From: Neoarius graeffei
Lineage: Eukaryota > Chordata > Actinopteri > Siluriformes > Ariidae
Direction of reading: 5' to 3'
Assembly (NCBI RefSeq): GCF_027579695.1
Contig: NC_083587.1
Location: 51,701,021 to 51,765,020, forward strand
Length of the DNA: 64,000 bases
Below, in pieces: positions 12,301 to 20,655 of the stretch (within the stretch, counting starts at the first letter, position 1; each line of letters opens with the position of its first letter). The position numbers and the translations under genes are program-made. A model generated the notes under the pieces. It ran no database searches. It was not told the DNA's origin and was given only the letters and a program-made list of their open reading frames with translations.

Positions 12301-12719
12301 AGAATAACTGGGAACTCAGGTGAAGGAATCAGGTGCAGGGATATTTCTTCCTTGTGACCTTGAGACTGGAGGAAGACTGGAGAAGTAACTTGGGTGACTC
12401 TTCCATCACCTAACGCTTGGCCATCGAGGGCAGACACAGACAGTGGGACTTCAAGAGGTGCAGTAGGTATATTGATGCTTTGGGCGAAGTGAATATCCAT
12501 AAAGTTCCCAGCCGCCCCTGAGTCTATCAAAGCTTGACAAGAGTGGACAGACTCACCCCAGGAGATGGAGACTGGGATGTAGATTCCTTGGCCAGGGAGT
12601 CCGGGAGAGAGGGTAGGCCCCGTCACAACCCTCCCTCGGCTGGACGGGGCGGTCCTTTTCCCAAGAGTTCGGGACATGATGCTCGGAAGTGACCAGGCTT
12701 GCCACAGTAGATGCAGCAC
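9323..12719 (-). pseudogene. pol: pol of sushi-like element B (broken)
   Basis: The region carries the same domain order as in element A: retropepsin, reverse transcriptase with YLDD, RNase H, integrase zinc finger and core, and a terminal chromodomain. It is read from right to left on the minus strand and overlaps gag. It is treated as a fossil with about one interruption. Confidence 0.9.
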
Positions 12720-13630
12720 TTGTCCCTCCTTCTGCGCTCCCTCTCAGATGCGGAGAGGCGAGTACGACCCACTTGCATGGGTTCTGGACAGTCACTGAAG
12801 GAGGTAGACGGTCTCCAGGTAGAGGTAGGGAGGCTGGGGGGGCTCAAGGCTTGGTGGCGTTCTCTCATCCTGTTGTCCAGACGAATAGCATGTGAGATGA
12901 GGGTTTCGAGGTCACTTGGGCATCCAATAGAGGCCAGACCGTCCTTGATGGGGTCAGACAGACCATGGTTGAAGGCTGACACCAGGGCAGTCTCGTTCCA
13001 TCCACTTACTGCTGCGAGTGTTCGGAACGAGATGGCGTAATCTGCGACGCTTCCTCCTTGCCGGATGGACATGAGCTTTCGGGCTGCGTCGGTACTGATG
13101 TCTGCCTGATCGAAGACCCGAAGCATCTCTTCAGAAAACAGCTGGAAATCAAAGCACTCAGGTCCCTGTCTTTGCCAGATAGCAGTAGCCCAGGCTCGCG
13201 CCTTACCAGCTAATAAGGTGATCACAAAGGCAATCTTGCGGCGATCCGTAGTGTAGGTGGTAGGCTGAGGCTCAAAGGTGAGTTGACACTGGGTAAGGAA
13301 CTCTCGGCACTCACTGTGCTTGCCGTGATACCTCTGTGGTGCAGGAAGGCTGGGTTCGCGAGGTGAAGAAGGCAGCATGGCAGGAGGCACTGGAGCAGGA
13401 GCTGGATCAGGAACTGGATCAGGAGCAGGAGATGCAGGCAGAGATGTCAGCTGTGCCAGGGTTTTCCCAATTTGCTGAAGCAGTTCCTCGTGGCGAGCAA
13501 GGGCCTCACATTGACTGGTGAGCGTACGTCCATGAGCGTCCATGGTCGCTCCGAAGCGTGTCAAAGCTGCCATAATTCCCTGAAGGTTGCCCGGGTAGAC
13601 AGTTGAAGCAGCCTCTGCTGAGTCGGTCAT
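12623..13630 (-). CDS. gag: Gag of sushi-like element B
   Basis: A 335-residue open frame very close to the Gag of element A, including the capsid-like core and a single CCHC knuckle ([15 protein letters not shown]). The proline/alanine linker near residues 65-85 is a few residues shorter. The ATG lies next to the self-primer site, which here pairs over 11 bases with the LTR (AAAGACTCCGT). Confidence 0.92.
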   Translation of the reverse strand: MTDSAEAASTVYPGNLQGIMAALTRFGATMDAHGRTLTSQCEALARHEELLQQIGKTLAQLTSLPASPAPDPVPDPAPAPVPPAMLPSSPREPSLPAPQRYHGKHSECREFLTQCQLTFEPQPTTYTTDRRKIAFVITLLAGKARAWATAIWQRQGPECFDFQLFSEEMLRVFDQADISTDAARKLMSIRQGGSVADYAISFRTLAAVSGWNETALVSAFNHGLSDPIKDGLASIGCPSDLETLISHAIRLDNRMRERHQALSPPSLPTSTWRPSTSFSDCPEPMQVGRTRLSASERERRRRDKCCIYCGKPGHFRASCPELLGKGPPRPAEGGL

Positions 13631-13643
13631 GACGGAGTCTTTC

Positions 13644-14134
13644 TGTTAGGGTTTTGCTGGGATTCGAACCTGGTTCGTTGGTGTGATGATCCAGCAAACC
13701 CCCACTAGGCCACCAGGGGAATGACTCAAATGCAGAGGCGTGAGGCGGAAGTAGAAAAAGTAACAAAAGGTTTATTTATACTATGTACACTATATACAAT
13801 CCAAGGCAAAACAAAAAAAACAAAAACAAAGAGTATAATTCAAAAAGAAAAAGGCAAAAATGCAAAAGCTCAGAAGATCCACAAAACACAGTACAAAGGA
13901 AACTGGAGATAAACATAACAGCACAAAGACTCCGTGACAAGAGGACTGAACTCAGGGGTATAAATACACAAACTAATTAAGGACACAGGTGAAGATAATT
14001 AGGACTAACAGGCAATTAACAAAAAAAAAACACAAAACACAGGAACAGTGGCGGCCTCTAGAGGCCAAAATAAATATGACATGAAAAGGAAATAACAGCG
14101 GCCTCTAGAGGCCAAAACAGTCCAAGTCCTAACA
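13644..14134 (-). repeat. 5' LTR of element B
   Basis: A 491-bp LTR, bounded on the left by the primer site and gag start and on the right by the target duplication ATAAC. It contains the 11-base complement of the primer site near 13926. Confidence 0.93.
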
Positions 14135-14562
14135 ATAACAACTAGCCGAAATTGGCTGTTCAGAGCCGTCTCGTAGACTGCAACGGATACCCGGCTGCCA
14201 GTCAGTGTTGCCAGATACTGCTGACGTTTTCCATCCCAAAATATATTCAAAACCCGCCAAAATGCACTTAAAACCGCCCAATCTGGCAACACTGCTGCCA
14301 GTCCATAGAGCCCATTGGAATAAGAAAGGTTACAGCCTGGCAGCAAAGGTGATTCTCGTAGCGAACTGCAAGTTCGTCAAACATCACTCAAATAAGTTAC
14401 AGGATAGTTATGAACATAAATACAATCTTGGGCATATATTATGTTATGCAAGTTATTGTTTTAATGAGAATTCAACGTCGTAGACGCCGCAGTTTGGGGA
14501 GAGAATTTTAGGGGAAGCTCGGCTTCCCTTGTTGTCTCTGAGAAATCGCCCCTGCTCCTTAC

Positions 14563-14661
14563 ACAAGTGTGATGATACTAGTAGAAGCAATATTCCTATA
14601 AAACACACAGTTAAATATTTAGGAATTCAGATAACCAAGGATCCTAAAGATAGACAGCACT
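14563..14661 (+). mobile_element. LINE reverse-transcriptase fragment, right part
   Basis: Translation reads through IPIKHTVKYLGIQITKDPKD, the L1-type motif that follows the catalytic region. It continues directly from the fragment ending at 7812 once the hAT and B are removed. A Tc1 element at 14664 truncates it. Confidence 0.75.
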
Positions 14662-14663
14662 TA

Positions 14664-15154
14664 CAGTGGTGCTTGAAAGTTTGTGAACCCTTTAGAATTT
14701 TCTATATTTCTGCATAAATATGACCTAAAACATGATCAGATTTTCACACAAGTCCTAAAAGTAGATCAAGAGAACCCAGTTAAACAAATGAGACAAAAAA
14801 TATTATACTTGGTCATTTATTTATTGAGGAAAATGATCCAATATTACATATCTGTGAGTGGCAAAAGTATGTGAACCTCTAGGATTAGCAGTTCATTTGA
14901 AGGTGAAATTAGAGTCAGGTGTTTTCAATCAATGGGATGACAATCAGGTGTGAGTGGGCACCGTTTTATTTAAAGAACAGGGATCTATCAAAGTCTGATC
15001 TTCACAACACATGTTTGTGGAAGTGGATCATGGCACGAACAAAGGAGATTTCTGAGGACCTCAGAAAAAGCATTGTTGATGCTCATCAGGCTGAGAAAGG
15101 TTACAAAACCATCTCTAAAGAGTTTGGACTCCACCAATCCACAGTCAGACAGAT
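14664..15154 (+). mobile_element. Tc1/mariner-like transposon, 3' truncated
   Basis: The left end CAGTGGTGCTTGAAAGTTTG follows a TA dinucleotide. A transposase start at 15030 reads MARTKEISEDLRKSIVDAHQ and continues through KTISKEFGLHQSTVRQIV, the first helix-turn-helix of the paired-like DNA-binding domain of Tc1 transposases. The frame runs into an unrelated LINE tail at about 15155, so the second DNA-binding half and the DDE catalytic domain are missing. Confidence 0.88.
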
Positions 15155-15575
15155 TGTTCTCATCTCATCTCATCTCATCTCATCTCATCTTCATCCGCTT
15201 ATCTGGAGCCGGGTCGCGGAGGCAGCAGTCTGAGCATGGAAGCCCAAACTTCCCTCTCCCCAGACTCCTCGGCCAGCTCCTCGGGAAGAACACCGAGGCG
15301 TTCCCAGGCCAGCCGAGAGACATAGTCCCTCCAGCGTGTCCTGGGTCTTCCCCAGGGCCTCCTCCCGGGGGGACATACCTGGAACACCTCCCCAGGGAGG
15401 CGTCCAGGAGCCATCCGAAAGAGATGCCCGAGCCACCTCCGCTGATTCCTTTTGATGTGGAGGAGCAGCGGCTCTTGTCCGAGTTCCTCCCGAGTGATTG
15501 TGCTTCTCACCCTATCTCTAAGGGAGTGCCCAGCCACCCTGTGAAGGAAACTCATTTCAGCCGCTAGTTCACCAA
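15155..15575 (-). mobile_element. LINE 3' end, 5' truncated, with (GATGA)n tail
   Basis: The minus-strand frame ends with a LINE C-terminal region: KRNQRRWLGHLFRMAPGRLP, then GRRPWGRPRTRWRDYVSRLA and LRLLPPRPGSR. It is followed by a short 3' UTR (CGACCCGGCTCCAGATAAGC) and a tail of about five ATGAG repeats (15160-15188 on the plus strand). The clade is uncertain; the RWRDYVSRLAWERLG signature is common in fish non-LTR elements. It interrupts the Tc1 transposon. Confidence 0.8.
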
Positions 15576-15749
15576 ACCCCTTATGGAAATTAATGAAACA
15601 AGGACCGTGACGTCACCCGGTATGGCGCAGCCGGGGCCCCACCCCACCCTGGATTTACAGCGCAGCACCTTTACTGCTGTTTCTGTGTGAGTCGTTTACA
15701 CCAACATTTATTCACGATGAGAAAGACACAGACCATTTGTGCAGCATTT
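15576..15749. other. Unassigned DNA between the LINE tail and the host gene
   Basis: GC-rich around 15605-15655 (a possible fragment of a dispersed repeat). No frame or repeat end is recognised with confidence. Confidence 0.4.
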
Positions 15750-16079
15750 TTCGATTGAGGAGTTTATTTTTGCAAAAGTTTCTCATTTCCAGTCAGGGCG
15801 TGTCGATGTGACTGAGGGACGACCTGAAAGAGAAAAGCAGAGGAGAGATTTTTTTTTTAGAACAATAATCATCAAACCTTTTATCCTGGTGTATAATATT
15901 CCCATTGCACTATTCTAGATCATATTACTGCGTTCAAAAGTATTCGCTCCACATGTGCTTTGCTTAGTAGCGAGCTCGTGAGGTAGTGAACAAGACCCAT
16001 TCTGTAAGACATTACAAATATGACTGTGACTCACTCTGAGCTCCCTGACCACTGCACCCGTCTCCTTCTCCTCAACCTT

Positions 16080-17109
16080 CTACTTTGCCTCCAGCATGTC
16101 GTCCACCTGCCCCTCATCCTTTTGGAACCCCATTTCCTCTATTAGTTCTCCCCAAGGGAGTAACATTGGAGTTGGGGGTCTGGATGGGATTGGGTCGATG
16201 CTGTCCATTATCTCGCCCCACATCAGTGCCTTTGGACTTGCGGTTCTGGAGGACAAAGGCTCCTCAATGCCCACAGTTTCAGGTGGCAGACTGGAGGTGG
16301 GTTGAGGTTCAGGCTCTGATTCAGTTGGTGCTGGTGGTTCTGGTGCCACATGTAGATCAGGACAAGAAGGAGATAAAATGGAACGTTAAGACAGAGAAAA
16401 CATTACAACATTAAAGAATTGTGCAAAGGAACCAACAGCGGAAAATTGAGATTTTAATCTTGTTTACCGAGTGTGAGCACGTCAGTGGCATGAGCCTGAG
16501 CAGTGATCACACAGCCATCATCTACACATCCACCTTCAGGTGGTGTCACAGGAGACACAGCGTTTCCTCCCAGAATCTCCTCCTGGATGGACTGGACGTG
16601 GCGTTCGTTCATCCCCATCATTGTGGGTGGAGGGTAGTAGGAGGCAGATCTCAGAATGGGGTGGGACGGAGGGTAGAACTGGTCTGGCATGATGAAGTAG
16701 GTCGGGGGGTAGAACTGCGGTGGTAGGATGGGGTAGAACAGGGGGTTGAAGTGAGCAGCCTGAGACTGGAACTGACGAAAGAAACAGAGTTGGATTTTAG
16801 AGAAACACATTATTTCTTCAGCAACAAGAATTAGAAAAAAATGAACAGGTCCATACTGAGGCCTACTGATGAAATAATTCCATTTCTCTGAATAAACAGG
16901 TCTGCATATATTACTGATTGGACTGTATCTTCTGCTTCTGAGTTAAATCATCGTGTCCAAGGCTTTAGCGCTCCCAAGCAGACAATAGGCTACTTGTCTT
17001 TCTGAATATTACAACGAGAAAATCCCAGTGGTTCTGTCATATGAACCCTGACCATCAAATTTACTCCACATCGCCATCTTCAGAAGGGCATCTGGTTACA
17101 ACTTACCAT
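16080..17109 (-). CDS. Unrecognised proline-rich host gene, 188 residues, three coding exons
   Basis: Read on the minus strand, the coding exons are 17107-17109 (only the ATG, followed by GTAAGT), 16468-16771 (acceptor TTTCTTTCGTCAG, donor G|GTAAAC) and 16080-16339 (acceptor CACCAG). The phases agree and give 567 bases, 188 codons plus stop. The start MFQSQAAHFNPLFYP leads into an aromatic and proline-rich stretch (PPQFYPPTYFIMPDQFYPP), then MNERHVQSIQEEILGGN. The last exon is acidic and proline-rich with two related motifs, LMWGEIMDSI and LPWGELIEEM. A fourth, non-coding exon (about 15750-15823; acceptor CTCTTTCAG, polyadenylation signal AATAAA at 15763-15768) is reached from donor GTGAGT at 16034; that junction is 45 bases after the stop. 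No signal peptide or membrane segment is seen. Function is unknown; a distant relation to Buc/Velo germ-plasm proteins is only a guess. The splice structure argues for a real gene. Confidence 0.68.
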
Positions 17110-17245
17110 TTTCGATAGAGGATGGTGTAAAACGTGAAAAGTGAAGTTTGAAGACAGAGAGAGATGTGAAGCGTCGAGTGAGAGATGTGAAGTGTGGAAT
17201 GGAGTGTGTGTGTGTGTGTGTGTGTGTGTCATATATATGTATCGT
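17110..17245 (-). promoter_or_regulatory. Probable promoter and 5' UTR of the proline-rich gene
   Basis: On the minus strand a TATA-like ACATATATATGACA (17228-17241) is followed by a (CA)n run (17213-17229) and a 5' UTR with repeated CACATCTCTC words, ending CGAAAATG at the start codon. The start has A at -3. The exact start site cannot be fixed from sequence alone. Confidence 0.45.
17213..17229. repeat. (GT)n microsatellite
   Basis: A short uninterrupted GT run inside the presumed promoter of the proline-rich gene. Confidence 0.9.
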
Positions 17246-17794
17246 TTCAGGATTCCGTTCTTTGAAGTTTGAATTTGAATTCCGTTCTGTTTTTGTTTAA
17301 ATTGTCCAGCATGAAAAACTTCATCATAGCTCCGCCCCTTTTTACAGTCAATGTCTTACAGTAACTGTACGTAACCGTACTGTGTTTATGTTCATAACCA
17401 CATCACACAATGTGCCGAGGCTTTAAGATATGAGCGGCTCAGCCCCAAGAGGCCTCGCTCAAATCTTTTTGCGGTCAAAATTGACACTCAATTTTTTCCA
17501 AGCTCTCGAAATCAAAACGCCCTCGAATATTTTCACATTTGTGTCTTGGTGCTTTAATCATGACCAACACATCTGAGTGAATCTCAGGATTCGCTGATTT
17601 ATAAGAACAACAGTGTGGATTCATGGAGTGAAGTGGAGTTTTGGGTTTGTCCCCTCCCCATGCTGGTTTTTGTCACAGTGATGTTACGGCAGGAATTGAA
17701 AATTGTTTATTTTGGAAAATAAATTGAAATAAATGTGCTGTTTTCTTGTTTTTAGTGCAATACAAGTCAAAGGTTATTTACAATAATCAAGAAT
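17246..17794. other. Unassigned intergenic DNA
   Basis: No gene is recognised. It ends where the truncated 5' LTR of element D begins. Confidence 0.5.
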
Positions 17795-18952
17795 TGGGGA
17801 GATCCGCGAGGAGGGGAGAGATGGAAAAAAAAAGCAGAAAAGTGATGCAGCGCTATGAGTAACTTAAAAAGTTGGTAAAACGCTCCAGTTGAGTGTTAAA
17901 GTGCTAAGTCTTAGTTTAACGAACAGACAGGGAGTCATATGTATTGTGTGTGAACATAGCAGGTTTACAAGCGGAGTTCTTTGAAGAAAAGTTTACCGCG
18001 AGTGTTTATAGACTGAACGGAGCTCGTGGAATTTAAGGTGGACTGGAAAGCAAGTAGCCTGCTTGGCTCTAATTCAAGGACCAGACCAGCTAATCCTGAC
18101 CAGAGGGAGGACATCCTTCGACTGGGACACCGACGTCCAATTCCCCTCGCCAGCACTGCGAGGCTATCGAGAGCAGACGACGACAAGTCATCTACAGTCG
18201 TGAGTTTTGTTTCATGCGCCACGGCGTGAAGTGGCCATTGTGTTAAAGGTCTCCCCGTTCCCAAGCCACGTTACAGGCCTGCATCGCTACTTTGACTCAC
18301 ATTTAGGTTTGGCCTGGGTACCCTTTTTGTTTTATTCTGGAATATATTTAGTTTAAGGTAAACTGCCGGCTTTAGCAGAAGGTTTATGGGGGATGTGTTA
18401 TGTTTGATACTGTTACTGAATGTGGTTGAGTGTAACTACACCTGAGAGTGAACTGAACTGTATTGAACAGAATTTACGTGACTCTATCCAACAACTCTTT
18501 CATTTAAAACATATTTAATTTCCTTACCTGTATAAATATACATATATCCACAATCTACTTTAAGTAAATAGTTTAAATTCATGTTTGGTGAATGTGTATT
18601 CTATTTAGTTTATTCATACATGGGTTTTACTGTTTAGAAATATTAAAGGGTAAGTAGAGCAGGGTCATTTAAAAACTCATTCTAGGTAATAATTCAAGTA
18701 CAGATGTAAAGATACACAGACACATATAACATAGGCTTAAAAGACATGGTTCCACTTTTACAGTGATAGTTATTCCCACAATGCTATTATACTAGTTAAA
18801 TTACTGTGGTTAGTATCTTTGAGTAAGTTAACAGTTCCATTCAACAAAATTACTCCACTTAGTGCATTATTTAACTATAGAGAGAGATCTCTCAACCCAT
18901 GGATTCAGGGAGCGCACTCACTAAAATAGCAGGACAGCTAGGGTGCGCTACA
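17795..18952 (+). repeat. 5' LTR of element D (5' truncated)
   Basis: Homology to the 3' LTR starts at TGGGGAGATCC, equivalent to base 25256, and ends GCGCTACA. The missing part is the LTR's own beginning. Confidence 0.9.
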
Positions 18953-18957
18953 TAAAA

Positions 18958-18975
18958 TGGGGGCTCGTCCGGGAT
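18958..18975 (+). other. tRNA-Pro primer-binding site of element D
   Basis: TGGGGGCTCGTCCGGGAT is the classical tRNA-Pro primer site, as in murine leukaemia virus, placed five bases after the LTR end. Confidence 0.95.
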
Positions 18976-19094
18976 GGTAGTTGATTAGTGCAATTAAGTG
19001 AGTAAATAGTAACAAGTTAGAATATTTTCTTGAGCGCCAAATTAGCCTGTTGCGTTAATGACCCCCTATTAGAGATAATAAAGCCGAAGTAAAC

Positions 19095-20634
19095 ATGGAT
19101 CATACAAATAGCCACACAGACTTAGTTAATGAGCTCAAAGAATGGTGTCGTGGAGAAGGACTTGACGAAGCACAGTCTCTCATTGTGCTGGTTCCTGAAG
19201 GGACTGAGATTGCCCAAATTGAAGAAACGATGGAGACAATCAAAGTGTTAGGCCGGGTTCGTGTCAGAGGACGGACATATAGCAACAAGCATCGCTGTGT
19301 AGCGGCTCGCTGTGAGCACAAAGGAAAAGTAGATGCTAGTGAAATTCCCACTGAAGTCCTTCCTGTTGGTGGAACAGAGCCGTGGACAATTGTTACAGCC
19401 TCTTCAGGTGTCGGAGCAGGATCTGGAGATCCAAGTCCGTCTGACAACCCACCTTCTTACAGTTCAGCTGAGTCTCTGATCCGTGTCATTGGTGATCTGT
19501 TGACCAAGATGGAAAGACCGTCTGGAGAAAACAGTAGCTACCGAAGGCTACGGGTGTTTTCGGGAACTTTGCCGACCCCTGTTGGTGAAGAAGTGCTCAA
19601 GAACTGGCTGGAGCATGCACGACTGATGGTAGAAGAGAGTGAGTATTCTGCTAAGGAGAAACGACGTCGTATAATGGAGAGTCTTAAAGGTCCTGCTTTA
19701 GCTGTGGTGAAGGCTGTTCGGGCTGCTCGTACAGAGGTCAGTCCTGCTGAATGTCTGGATGCCATTGAGAGTGCGTTTGGGTCTGCTGAGACCGGCGAGG
19801 ACCTTTTACTTTGCTTTTCGGTTGTTACAGCAGCAGCCAAAGGAAAAGTTGTCTGACTTCCTCCGACGCCTAGAGATGTCGTTGATCAAAGTAGTTCATC
19901 GTGGAGGTCTGCCACCTGACCGGGGGGACTGTGCTCGCGTTGAGCAGCTTCTTAGAGGTGCCATTCACTCTGATATGATGATGGTTCAGCTTAAGCTCCG
20001 GGAAAGGAAGGACAATCCTCCATCTTTCTTGGAACTGTTGACTGAGATTCGTAATGAAGAAGAATATGAATCTTCTAGACTGAAGCTGAATGCATCTGTT
20101 TGGCGACTAACGACAGACTCTGATGTGTCTGGTGGCCAGATGGAGATTCAGAACTTGAGAACCGAAATCAAAGAACTGAAGTCTATGTTTGCTGCCATGA
20201 CCCTTCCATCAAGCCCTGTTGTTACGGACCGCAAAGAACTCACAGCGTCAACAAAGACGTCCGCTGCAGACCCTGGGGTCAATGCTGAAGTAGTTGCATT
20301 AAGAAAACAAGTAACAGAGTTACAAAGTCAGGTAGCAGCTCAGCAGTCTAAAGAGAGAGATTCCCCTGCTGCAGTTTTGCGGGTGGAGTCAACCAAACCA
20401 TTTCGCCGTGAAAACAGAAAGGCTCCATCTAGTGACTCCGAGGGTAATTTCTGTTATCGCTGTGGCGAAGATGGCCATTTCTCTGCTAAATGTCAGAACC
20501 CAGAGAATCAAACTAAAGTCATTCAGAAATTGATACGCTCGCTGCACAAAGCAAAACAGAGCGAGCTAGCTGCTCAAATCAGAAATACTAACAACACAGA
20601 GGGCCATTGTAAGAAAAGTGAAGTAGTCACATGA
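19095..20634 (+). pseudogene. gag: gag of element D, PNMA-like (broken)
   Basis: The N-terminus contains LKEWCRGEGLDEAQSLIVLV, then EIAQIEETMETIKVLGRVRV and a segment with EIPTEVLPVGGTEPW. This follows the layout of vertebrate PNMA proteins (an ..WCRG.. helix, an EIEE..LG(R)YRVLGR strand, then a ..IP...PG..G.W stretch). A capsid-like region and a coiled coil follow, then a CCHC knuckle (FCYRCGEDGHFSAKC). PNMA genes are known to be domesticated Ty3 gag genes; this looks like a relative of their source. It is treated as a fossil with about one break. Confidence 0.8.
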
Positions 20635-20655
20635 TGACAAAACATTCCAAAAGGG

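Larger units (their letters stand above)
8818..14134 (-). mobile_element. Ty3/gypsy chromovirus B, sushi-ichi-like; about one break in pol
   Basis: This is a full-length LTR retrotransposon on the minus strand, closely related to A. The LTRs are 8818-9307 and 13644-14134, and the 5-bp target duplication ATAAC (8813-8817 and 14135-14139) is intact, so both flanks are original. Gag is open and pol appears interrupted about once. The two LTRs differ at roughly 1% of sites by eye, indicating a recent insertion. It sits inside a hAT element. Confidence 0.94.
7813..14554 (+). mobile_element. Non-autonomous hAT element, split by sushi element B
   Basis: The left end CAGTGGCGGCTGCTGG and the right end (CGATTTCT-like, closing GCCCCTG) are imperfect inverted repeats. 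The flanks ATCCTTAC (7805-7812) and CTCCTTAC (14555-14562) are an 8-bp target duplication with one mismatch, and they join two halves of one LINE reading frame. The hAT's own DNA is about 1.0 kb (7813-8817) plus about 0.4 kb (14140-14554). No transposase is seen. The segment near 14225-14295 (AAAACCCGCCAAAATGCACT) is shared with the hAT at 25409-27118. Confidence 0.85.

Noticed and set aside
16085-16414. 109-codon plus-strand frame over the last exon of the orphan gene
   Set aside because: The minus-strand reading has matching splice sites, phases and a polyadenylation signal; the plus-strand frame has none.
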